Positions 56,043-64,000 of a stretch of 64,000 nucleotides of DNA are shown in pieces. The position numbers and the translations under genes are program-made. The notes beneath the pieces were generated by a model. That model worked only from the letters and a program-made list of their open reading frames with translations. It made no database searches and had not been told where the DNA came from. Numbering within the stretch: the stretch's first letter is position 1; every line of letters starts with the position of its first letter. This stretch comes from Betaproteobacteria bacterium (GTDB taxonomy: Bacteria > Pseudomonadota > Gammaproteobacteria > Burkholderiales > SG8-39), in assembly GCA_009693235.1 (NCBI GenBank), contig SHXR01000006.1, positions 1 through 64,000 of the forward strand. The letters are read 5' to 3'.

Positions 56043-57047
56043 ATGCTCGCCGCTCGACACACCGTTCGATCCATTCTTTCCGTGGGCGCTCTGGCACTCG
56101 CCGCGTCCCAGTCAATCGCCGCCGATTTCACGATGAAGATCGGCTTTGGCACGATGAACGACATCCAACACCAATGGGCCAACTGGTACAAGGAGTCACT
56201 GGAAGCGCGGACCGGCAAGCGCATCGAAGTGCATATTTTTCCACGCAGCCAGCTCGGCACCATCGCGAGTCAAATCGAAGGCATGCAGCTTGGCACGGTA
56301 GAGGCCCTCACATCACCCACGGACTTTTATGCCGGCGTCGATCCGCGCTTTGGCACCTTTGCCATCCCGGTCTTATTCAAGGATGCGAAGCATGCCGAGA
56401 AAGTAGTGCTCGATGCCGAGATGAATAAGGAAATCCAGACGCTGGGCGCCGACAAAGGGCTGCAAGTCGTCTCAGTGTTTCCTTACGCCGCCGCACATTA
56501 CTTTGGCAAACAACCGATGCGTCGGCTCGATGACTTCAAAGGCAAGAAGCTCCGTGTCAACGCCACTGCCGCCGAGCGCGCGAAGATGCGTCAGTTCGGC
56601 GCCTCCGCGGTGCCGATGGAACTGTCCGAAGTCGTACCGGGCCTGCAACAAGGTGTGATCGACGGCACCATGAGTGCAGCGGCGGTCTATGTCAATCTGA
56701 AGTTCATCGACATCGGCAAGGTCATCTTGCAGACCAACGATACGATGATCATTTCGGTCGGCACCGTAAGCCGTCCCTGGCTCAACAAGTTGCCGGCCGA
56801 CTTGCGACAAGCCGTGATCGAGGAAGGCAACAAGCTTTCCGGCCGCACCGCCCTGCAATCGCATGTCATCGATGAAGGCGCACGCAAACGCTGGCAAGAA
56901 GCCGGTGGTGAATTCGTCATGCTGTCGGCAGACGAGCAAAAGCGGATGCAGGTGCTGCTGGCCGGCGTCGGCGAAGAAGTCACGAAGGCGGTGCCCGCCG
57001 TCAATGCGTTCTACAAGAAGATGCTCGCGACCAGTCAAAAATACTAG
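56043..57047 (+). CDS. TRAP transporter substrate-binding protein (DctP-like)
   Basis: Signal peptide; FTMKIGFGTMNDIQHQWANWYKESLEARTGKRIEVHIFPRSQLGTIASQIEGMQLGTVEA. Confidence 0.92.
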   Translation: MLAARHTVRSILSVGALALAASQSIAADFTMKIGFGTMNDIQHQWANWYKESLEARTGKRIEVHIFPRSQLGTIASQIEGMQLGTVEALTSPTDFYAGVDPRFGTFAIPVLFKDAKHAEKVVLDAEMNKEIQTLGADKGLQVVSVFPYAAAHYFGKQPMRRLDDFKGKKLRVNATAAERAKMRQFGASAVPMELSEVVPGLQQGVIDGTMSAAAVYVNLKFIDIGKVILQTNDTMIISVGTVSRPWLNKLPADLRQAVIEEGNKLSGRTALQSHVIDEGARKRWQEAGGEFVMLSADEQKRMQVLLAGVGEEVTKAVPAVNAFYKKMLATSQKY

Positions 57048-57087
57048 GGAACGTCGGCAGACAATCAGTCCGCCTAATCGCGCATCC

Positions 57088-57609
57088 ATGGCAGATGCGT
57101 TGGCGACCTTGCCCGCCACTGCGGGACAGCGGGACCGATCGATCCTCGCGTTCACCTTCATCACCGTCCCCGAGCTCATCATGGGCACGCTGATGCTGGT
57201 TGGCGTGGCGATCAACATCGCCAACGTCATCGGCCGGTATCTGTTTGGTTATGCGTTCTTCTGGGCCGAAGAGATCATGGTGTTCATCACGATCTGGGGG
57301 GTGTTCATTGGGCTCGCGGCAATGACCTACCGGGGCGATTACCTGAACATGGACCTGTTTTCGCGCGCCTTCACTGGCCGCGCGCGGCTGGTATTGAACG
57401 GCGTCATCGCGATCACCTTGCTGGCGTGCTGTGCATTCATGATCATGCAGTCCTACCGGGTCGTCACGATGCTGGCCGCGGCCGGACAGGTGAGCGTCTC
57501 TGCCAGCATTCCAAAGCAGATTCCCCATGCCGCCCTGCTGGTCGGATTCATTTTCACGGTGCTTGCCATCATCGTTCGCGTCCGTTCCTACATCACCGGA
57601 AAATTTTAG
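57088..57609 (+). CDS. TRAP transporter small permease (DctQ-like)
   Basis: ELIMGTLMLVGVAINIANVIGRYLFGYAFFWAEEIMVFITIWGVFIGLAAMTYRGDYLNMDLF. Confidence 0.9.
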   Translation: MADALATLPATAGQRDRSILAFTFITVPELIMGTLMLVGVAINIANVIGRYLFGYAFFWAEEIMVFITIWGVFIGLAAMTYRGDYLNMDLFSRAFTGRARLVLNGVIAITLLACCAFMIMQSYRVVTMLAAAGQVSVSASIPKQIPHAALLVGFIFTVLAIIVRVRSYITGKF

Positions 57610-57640
57610 CCCGCGCCATGCACGCGCCAGAGAGGGAGTC

Positions 57641-58912
57641 GTGAGCTGGGTTCTGGTGCTGCTGCCACTTGCAATGCTGGCGTTGGGCTTTCCATTCTTT
57701 CTGATCCTGCTCACCACCGCAGTGGTGGTCTTGGCGTTCTTTTCGAACCTGCCATCAGTGGCGATCCACCAAGTCATGTTCAGCAGCCTGGACAAATACG
57801 CCTTGCTTGCCGTGCCGTTTTTTCTGTTTGCAGGCGACTTGATGGGCCGGGGTGGGGTCTCCGAGCGGCTGGTCAACTGGGTGACCTCGATGATCGGTCG
57901 CGTGCGTGGCAGCCTGCCGTTTACCGCGCTGGGCACCGCTGCCGTATTCAGCGCCATCTCGGGTTCCACTGCGGCGACCACCGCCGCAGTGGGTTCGCTC
58001 ACCTATCAGCGCTTGCGCAATGAAGGGTACAACGAGCGCTTTTCCTCGTCACTCTTGATCTCGGTGGGCGCCATCGACAATCTCATTCCGCCGTCGATCG
58101 GCTTCATACTGTACGGCATAGCGTCTGAGACGTCGATCGTCCGCTTGTTTGCCGCCGGCGTCTTTCCAGGCCTCGTGCTCACCGCATTTTTCGCGCTCTA
58201 CATCTATCTCTATTGCGTGAACCGTGGCGAAACGCGTGGTCAGCCCTTCACACTGGCGCGCTTTATTGCGGCGACGCGTGACGGGATCTGGTCGATTCTT
58301 GCGCCGGTCGTCATTCTTGGCGGCATCTACAGCGGGGTGTTCTCGCCAACCGAGGCGGCGGGCGTGGCCTGCGTCTACGCGATCATCATTACGGCTTTCG
58401 TCTATCGCGAAGTGACGCTTCGGGAGGTCTTTCGCATCGCCGCGCGTTCGATGTATCTCACCGCGCAGATCTTCACGATCGTGGCGGTGGCGGGCGTCTT
58501 TGCATGGATCCTGACCGTCAATGGCGTGCCGCAGGCGATGGTGGCCTCCATCGCGGAGCTCGCCATGCCGCCATGGGCCGTGTTGCTTGCGATCAACCTA
58601 TTGCTGCTCGCGGTCGGCATGTTTCTTGACACCGCGTCATCGATTCTCGTGCTCTCGCCGCTGCTGGTACCGATCGCGAAAGCAATCGGCGTCGATCCGG
58701 TTCATTTCGGCGTGATCCTGGTGATGAATCTCTCGATCGGCACCTTCACCCCGCCCTTTGGGATCAATATCTTCATCGGGCAGGCGGTGTTCAAGGCGCA
58801 ACTTTCGGCGATCTATCCAGGATTGATGCCATTCATCGCGATCGCGGTCGCCGCATTGATGGTCGTGACGTATATCCCGTCGCTATCGCTTTGGATGCTG
58901 CGATTCGTCTAG
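57641..58912 (+). CDS. TRAP transporter large permease (DctM-like)
   Basis: GDLMGRGGVSERLVNWVTSMIGRVRGSLPFTALGTAAVFSAISGSTAATTAAVG...LIPPSIGFILYG; GTG start inferred; TAG stop at 58910-58912. Confidence 0.9.
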   Translation: MSWVLVLLPLAMLALGFPFFLILLTTAVVVLAFFSNLPSVAIHQVMFSSLDKYALLAVPFFLFAGDLMGRGGVSERLVNWVTSMIGRVRGSLPFTALGTAAVFSAISGSTAATTAAVGSLTYQRLRNEGYNERFSSSLLISVGAIDNLIPPSIGFILYGIASETSIVRLFAAGVFPGLVLTAFFALYIYLYCVNRGETRGQPFTLARFIAATRDGIWSILAPVVILGGIYSGVFSPTEAAGVACVYAIIITAFVYREVTLREVFRIAARSMYLTAQIFTIVAVAGVFAWILTVNGVPQAMVASIAELAMPPWAVLLAINLLLLAVGMFLDTASSILVLSPLLVPIAKAIGVDPVHFGVILVMNLSIGTFTPPFGINIFIGQAVFKAQLSAIYPGLMPFIAIAVAALMVVTYIPSLSLWMLRFV

Positions 58913-59001
58913 GGAAACGCTGATTAAGCGATCCCGCGCAATCAGCGTGCTCAAATATTCAGGGAGTTACGAGGGGGCGAGCGCCCTTGTTCAATGATTC
59001 C
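58913..59001 (+). mobile_element. MITE-like element copy H (89 bp)
   Basis: GGAAACGCTGATTAAG ... CTTGTTCAATGATTCC, flanked by CTAG (58909-58912) and CTAG (59002-59005). Confidence 0.9.
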
Positions 59002-60444
59002 CTAGGCCGTCCCACCAACCGTCAGCGCATCGATGCGAAGCGTTGGTTGACCCACCCCCACCGGCACGCTTTGACCGTCCTTGCCGCATACGCCCACACC
59101 GGTATCGAGTTCAAGATCATTGCCCACCATTGACACCCGGGTGAGCGCATCCGGACCATTGCCAATCAGGGTTGCCCCCTTGACTGGATAAGTCACCCTG
59201 CCGTTCTCGATCATGTAAGCCTCGGTACACGAGAACACGAATTTACCGCTCGTAATATCGACCTGGCCACCACCGAAGCTCACTGCATAGAGCCCCGAAC
59301 TGACGCTCCGGATAATTTCTTCCGGGGGCGTTTTACCTGCCAGCATGTAGGTGTTGGTCATCCTCGGCAGCACCATATGGGCGAATGACTCGCGCCGCCC
59401 GTTGCCGGTGACCGGCATTTTCATCAGGCGCGCATTGAGGGTGTCTTGGATATAACCTTTCAGCACGCCGTTCTCAATGAGTACATTGCATTGCGTGGGA
59501 TTGCCCTCATCATCGATACTGAGCGAACCGCGGCGTCCGGGCAACGTGCCATCATCGACCACCGTCACACCCTTGGCAGCAACGCGCTTGCCGATCTTGC
59601 CGGAGAACGCCGAGCTGCCGCGCCGATTGAAATCCCCCTCCAGACCGTGCCCCACTGCTTCATGCAGCAGCACGCCCGGCCATCCGGGTCCCAGGACGAC
59701 CGTCATGGTGCCGGCTGGTGCGGGCCGCGATTCCAGATTGATGAGCGCCTGATCGACCGCCGCTTTTGCGTATTCGCGCAAACGTTCCTCGGTAAAATAG
59801 CCGTAATCCGATCGTCCGCCACCGCCTGAGCTGCCCTGCTCACGCCGGCCATTCTGCTCGGCAATCACCGACAGCGAAATGCGCACGAGCGGACGCACGT
59901 CGGCACCCATCACCCCATCGGATCGCGCGACCAGGATCACCTCGAACACGCTGGCGAGCGAGGCCATGACCTGCACGACCCGCGGATCCATGGCCCGACA
60001 CATGCGTTCCAAGCGTTCGAGCAGGCTCACCTTCTCAGCGTCGCCAAGCGAATCGAGGGGGTCGCGTGGCTCGTAGAGTGCCCGTGCCTGACCACTACGA
60101 ATCGCCGGCGCCTTGCCCCGCGAGCCATGCAAGGCGATCGAACGGGTGGTGGTCGCGGCAGCCAACAGCGCGGGCATGCTGATCTCGTCCGAATACGCAA
60201 ACGCGGTCTTCTCACCAGTGATCGCCCGCACACCGACGCCTTGCTCGATCGAAAAGCTTCCTGATTTGACGATGCCTTCCTCGAGACTCCAGCCCTCGCT
60301 GGTCGCGTGCTGAAAATACAGGTCGGCGAAATCGAGGTCGCGCTTCATCAGTTCGCCAAATACTCGGGAGAGCTGCGAGGCATCGAGCGAATAGGGTGCC
60401 AACAAGGTCGATTCGGCGGTCTTAAGCAGGCTCACTTGAGTCAT
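59002..60444 (-). CDS. tldD: Metalloprotease TldD
   Basis: [66 protein letters not shown] (HExxxH). Confidence 0.94.
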   Translation of the reverse strand: MTQVSLLKTAESTLLAPYSLDASQLSRVFGELMKRDLDFADLYFQHATSEGWSLEEGIVKSGSFSIEQGVGVRAITGEKTAFAYSDEISMPALLAAATTTRSIALHGSRGKAPAIRSGQARALYEPRDPLDSLGDAEKVSLLERLERMCRAMDPRVVQVMASLASVFEVILVARSDGVMGADVRPLVRISLSVIAEQNGRREQGSSGGGGRSDYGYFTEERLREYAKAAVDQALINLESRPAPAGTMTVVLGPGWPGVLLHEAVGHGLEGDFNRRGSSAFSGKIGKRVAAKGVTVVDDGTLPGRRGSLSIDDEGNPTQCNVLIENGVLKGYIQDTLNARLMKMPVTGNGRRESFAHMVLPRMTNTYMLAGKTPPEEIIRSVSSGLYAVSFGGGQVDITSGKFVFSCTEAYMIENGRVTYPVKGATLIGNGPDALTRVSMVGNDLELDTGVGVCGKDGQSVPVGVGQPTLRIDALTVGGTA

Positions 60445-60580
60445 TGGCTCTCGCTATTCAGGGCGTCAGCGGCCATCCACAGGTCGATGGCGGCTCGGTG
60501 TAGGGAAGATCCGGAAGAGGCGTCACCCAAGATCCGGATGCCGTAGGCGAATTCTACTCGCCCGGGCCGTTGCTTCGCGC

Positions 60581-61384
60581 TCAAAGTCGGCGATGCTCAA
60601 GCGCAGGCAGGCTGGATCGCACACGGTTCAACACCGCAGGATCCAATTCGGCGGTCAACACCGCCTCGCCGCTCGCCCGTTCGGTGAGGATGGTGCCCCA
60701 CGGGTCGATGATCATGGTATGGCCATGCGTCTCGCGACCATTGGGATGATGTCCGCCCTGGGCGGGTGCCAGGACGTACGCTTGATTCTCGATGGCGCGT
60801 GCCCGCAGCAACACTTCCCAGTGGGCGCGGCCAGTGGTGGCGGTAAAGGCCGATGGCACCAGAATGATGTCGACCCTGCCCAATCCGCGATACAACTCAG
60901 GGAATCGTACGTCATAGCAAATGGTGAGGGCCACGCGACCGAAGGGCGTATCGATCGCAAGCGGCGTTGCACCCGGTTCGATGGTATTCGCCTCGCGATA
61001 GCGCTCATTGCCGGATTCAAACCCAAAGAGGTGAATCTTGTCATAGCGGGCAACCCGCTCACCTTGATCGTTGTAGACGAGGCAGGCACTCCGCACTTTA
61101 TCGGCGGCCGACGTGACCAGCGGCACACACCCACCGACCAGCCAGACACCTTCGCGCCGCGCCGTGTCGGCGAGAAATGATTGAATCGGCCCATCACCGT
61201 CTGCTTCGCGGACCGTGAGCTTGTCGCGCTCGGTCATGCCGAGAATGCAGAAATACTCGGGCAGCACGACCAATTGGGCCCCACGCGCGGCCGCCTGATG
61301 GACCAGTCGGCCCGCAGCGTCGAGATTTTCAGCGACGATCGGTGTCGAGACCATTTGAATGGCCGCCACGATGCTGTTGTTCAT
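60581..61384 (-). CDS. Carbon-nitrogen hydrolase (nitrilase/omega-amidase family)
   Basis: VVLPEYFCILG, YDKIHLFGFESG, ALTICYDVRFPELYRGL: Glu-Lys-Cys catalytic motifs. Confidence 0.93.
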   Translation of the reverse strand: MNNSIVAAIQMVSTPIVAENLDAAGRLVHQAAARGAQLVVLPEYFCILGMTERDKLTVREADGDGPIQSFLADTARREGVWLVGGCVPLVTSAADKVRSACLVYNDQGERVARYDKIHLFGFESGNERYREANTIEPGATPLAIDTPFGRVALTICYDVRFPELYRGLGRVDIILVPSAFTATTGRAHWEVLLRARAIENQAYVLAPAQGGHHPNGRETHGHTMIIDPWGTILTERASGEAVLTAELDPAVLNRVRSSLPALEHRRL

Positions 61385-61454
61385 TGACGACCATCGCTAT
61401 TGGGGCCGCGCCGTGCAGACCGTATCGGTCCCATAGATAACGAAACCGACATCA

Positions 61455-63983
61455 TCACTGCCCGACCGGGGTATCGGTCGCCGAATTCGGCGCCCGAAAC
61501 AGCGAGATGCGCTCCACTTTCGGATCACCCCAACTTCCGGTAACCGCGTATTCATGGGCGAGCAACCGACCGATCGGATCGCGCAGCAAACGCTGTGCAA
61601 TGAACGTCCCGAGTCCGACCAGTGGATTCAGCAGTGCAAGGCCTGCGACGGCGGCAACACTGTCCCCGATGATCGGCACGACGCGAACTTTCAACGTTTG
61701 CGTCTCATTATCGAGATCGACCGAGCCGGCAATGCCGACGCCGGCGGAGGGCCCAACCATGCGGAATTCACTGGTCGACATGATGCCCCTCTCAATCGAT
61801 GCGATGGCATTGATCTCATCGAACGAAAACCCATCGCTGAACACATCGCGAAAATCCAGCGTCAAACGCCGTGGCAACGACTGCAGGCTAAGCACGCCAA
61901 GCAAGCGCGCGATGCCAGGTTCGGCCTTCAGAAATCGTCCCGATTCCGCCTTGAGGGTGAGATTCCCCGTTAGCGTCGGGTAGTGAATGCGCGTGGGTGG
62001 ACCAGACCATCCGAATTGACCGGTGAGCTTTGCCTGCGCCCCCGAGACCGCACCTGGCTGGCCGATTCGCGCAAGATAACCGCCGACGTCACTCACTTCG
62101 GCCACCACATCGAGTTCGGTGCGGTCGCCGCGATCCGGCGGCTGCCAAAGCCCTTTGGCATTGATGGTTCCCTCGGGCGCCGATAGGGTGGCCTGATGCA
62201 CCCGCCATCCCGTCTTTTCGTTGATCGCAGTGAGTTCCAGACGCCCGAACTGCTTGCCGTACGCGGCAAAGGACTCGACAAAAATATCGAGCCCCGGCAA
62301 CTCCCGCACGATGACAGTTTCGGGCGCCCCTTCCGGTGTGACCGACTCAGGCAGATCGAAATGCTTGAAGCGGGCAATCATCCGGCCATCCCGTTCATTC
62401 AGCCAACGAAGGTCGCCGGCAAGTTCGCGGGCCTGAATGGAAGCGGCCCAACCGTCTGGCACCAGATCGACGCGAAACTGTGCATTATGAATCCGCCGTC
62501 CGGCCACCAAGAGCTCGGCGACCCGCATCGTTATCGGTCCAGTCGACAATTGGTTCGCCGCAGCGGGCCCGGCCGCGCCGAGCTTCTGCAAGACCGGCAT
62601 CAGTTGATCGAGATCGAGCGTGCCGAGATTGCCACTCACGCTAAGGAACGACCGATCAGGCAGGACGGCGGCAACGTCCCCCAACGTCAGCACCGCGCGA
62701 TCGAGGATGACTTCTTTCTGCTCGGGCCGAAACTGTGCGAGCCCCTTCACCAAAGGGCCAAGCGACACTTGCATATGGTTGCGTAGCTGCGGCCCTTTGC
62801 CGCCGGGCGATTCAACAATGTTTCGTTCGAGCTTGAACGCCATGCTCGCCTCGGGCGTTTTGCCGAAGGGCGCGGGCAGTGCGATTTGCGCGCCCTGGAG
62901 CGTCGAATCAATCGACAGATCAAATGTAGACCGGGTCACATTGAGCTGTGCGCTATAACGCGCCGCCCCTGACAGGTACTCGCCAAGCGGCACCGAGTAG
63001 GCTCGTTTCACCGCATCGATACCGACCGACCCCTGCGCCGCAACGCGCAGCGAGCCGTCGCGCGCGCTGAGATCGATGCGGACCGGGCCACCCAGGTATT
63101 CGGCGGTGAGGCCTGTTGCGCTGATGGCACGATCCTGAAATTCCAGCTTGCCGGCAAGTTTGTTGATCGGTGCCGCGTCGGCCGCCATGACGAGCTGATT
63201 GCCCATTAACTCGAAGGTGCCGCGGGCATCGATCTGATCGATCCGTCGCAATGGAATCTTCAGCGCCAAGCCAAGGCGGCCACGGCCCTGTGCAGTGGCG
63301 GCGCCGATAGCCGCGCCGATCGTCGTGCTAAGCGGGCTTTCTGCGATGTAACGTAAAAAATCGGGTGTGGATCCCATCGCGGTCGAATTGACCAGGAGCT
63401 CCGGATCACCATTGTCGAGATCCGGCGATCGAACATGCGTCGCACCGATTTCAACGCCGTACATCCGACCGCGTTGCGCCTGCACATCCAGCGACGTACC
63501 GCGAATCGCCACGTCACCATGGACCCCTTGAAACGGCGGGAAGTCGGGGGCGACCTTCAAGGTCATCGCACTCGCCTTGGCGCTCACCTGAAAGATGCCG
63601 TGCTGGTCCTCCCGGAAGGGAAAATGAAAGACCTCGCCCTTGATGCGCACGCGTCCATCGGTCGCATTGCCGGCGAGAAAGGCGTCCTTTAGCCAGGTTG
63701 CGGTCTTCGGATCCAGGCCGGGAATGTATTTGTAGATGGCACGCGGTTCCGCATTGGGAATGCGGAGGTCCAGATCGATGTAGCCGGGCGAGTCGGGCAG
63801 CGCGTGCCAAGCCACACTACCCACGATCGTCGCCTCGCGATTGACCAGCCGAATGGCCGGTATTTTCAGTTCAAACTGCGGCGCACCCGGCTTGTTCGGC
63901 ATGGACCAGTTCGCCTGCACCGTGACCGCATCGAAATCGACCGCATCGGTCCAACGAAGCGCGTAGGGATATGCGAGTCGCAC
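61455..63983 (-). CDS. yhdP: YhdP family (AsmA-like C-terminal) large envelope protein, partial at right edge
   Basis: 842-aa open frame reaching the window end; FRMVGPSAGVGIAGSVDLDNETQTLKVRVVPIIGDSVAAVAGLALLNPLVGLGTFIAQRLLRDPIGRLLAHEYAVTGSWGDPKVER; position next to nitrilase and tldD is the common arrangement. Confidence 0.88.
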   Translation of the reverse strand: MRLAYPYALRWTDAVDFDAVTVQANWSMPNKPGAPQFELKIPAIRLVNREATIVGSVAWHALPDSPGYIDLDLRIPNAEPRAIYKYIPGLDPKTATWLKDAFLAGNATDGRVRIKGEVFHFPFREDQHGIFQVSAKASAMTLKVAPDFPPFQGVHGDVAIRGTSLDVQAQRGRMYGVEIGATHVRSPDLDNGDPELLVNSTAMGSTPDFLRYIAESPLSTTIGAAIGAATAQGRGRLGLALKIPLRRIDQIDARGTFELMGNQLVMAADAAPINKLAGKLEFQDRAISATGLTAEYLGGPVRIDLSARDGSLRVAAQGSVGIDAVKRAYSVPLGEYLSGAARYSAQLNVTRSTFDLSIDSTLQGAQIALPAPFGKTPEASMAFKLERNIVESPGGKGPQLRNHMQVSLGPLVKGLAQFRPEQKEVILDRAVLTLGDVAAVLPDRSFLSVSGNLGTLDLDQLMPVLQKLGAAGPAAANQLSTGPITMRVAELLVAGRRIHNAQFRVDLVPDGWAASIQARELAGDLRWLNERDGRMIARFKHFDLPESVTPEGAPETVIVRELPGLDIFVESFAAYGKQFGRLELTAINEKTGWRVHQATLSAPEGTINAKGLWQPPDRGDRTELDVVAEVSDVGGYLARIGQPGAVSGAQAKLTGQFGWSGPPTRIHYPTLTGNLTLKAESGRFLKAEPGIARLLGVLSLQSLPRRLTLDFRDVFSDGFSFDEINAIASIERGIMSTSEFRMVGPSAGVGIAGSVDLDNETQTLKVRVVPIIGDSVAAVAGLALLNPLVGLGTFIAQRLLRDPIGRLLAHEYAVTGSWGDPKVERISLFRAPNSATDTPVGQ

Positions 63984-64000
63984 GTGGTCGCCACTGATCG

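Noticed and set aside
177-63810. Numerous 60-400 aa ORFs antisense to the called genes (e.g. 417-893, 21606-22568, 33078-34286, 13731-14690)
   Set aside because: High-GC shadow ORFs with Arg/His/Ala-rich composition and no recognisable domain; they lie opposite well-supported genes.
1-64000. CRISPR arrays, tRNA/rRNA genes, prophage, toxin-antitoxin or defence systems
   Set aside because: No regularly spaced repeats, tRNA-like cloverleaf ends, rRNA motifs or characteristic protein families were recognised on reading the sequence and ORF list.

Overview
This 64-kb window is GC-rich and reads as an accessory, catabolism-oriented chromosomal segment, probably betaproteobacterial (inferred from gene content; not verified by search). 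It contains three TRAP transporter sets, three Bug/TctC-type binding proteins, a Liv-type ABC transporter with a fused LivM-LivG, and two thiolase + DUF35 modules. Other genes include VOC/extradiol-like proteins, a 4-HPA 3-hydroxylase-like gene, coxE/coxG-like genes, a GMC oxidoreductase, a CoA-transferase, PrpD, SMP-30, a two-component system and an EF-G paralogue. A more conserved tldD - nitrilase - yhdP block lies at the right edge. No tRNA, rRNA, CRISPR, phage, toxin-antitoxin or recognisable defence system was found. The strongest unexplained signal is a family of at least eight short (about 88-120 bp) non-autonomous elements. They have 16-bp imperfect terminal inverted repeats (GGAAACGCTGATTAAG ... 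CTTGTTCARTGATTCC), two internal hairpins and 4-bp target duplications of about YTAR type (CTAG, TTAA, CTAT, ATAG). The same terminal repeat occurs at the end of an IS5-like insertion sequence that truncates a coxL-like gene at the left edge, which suggests an IS5-mobilised MITE family. Several copies sit exactly on stop codons, with the duplicated YTAR supplying the stop. The most striking is at 58909-59005, where CTAG is the stop on both strands for two convergent genes. Secondary signals are a 229-bp composite inverted repeat, a VOC paralogue that has lost a metal-ligand Glu, a receiver-only response regulator, and several one-base frameshifts that may be assembly errors or pseudogenes.
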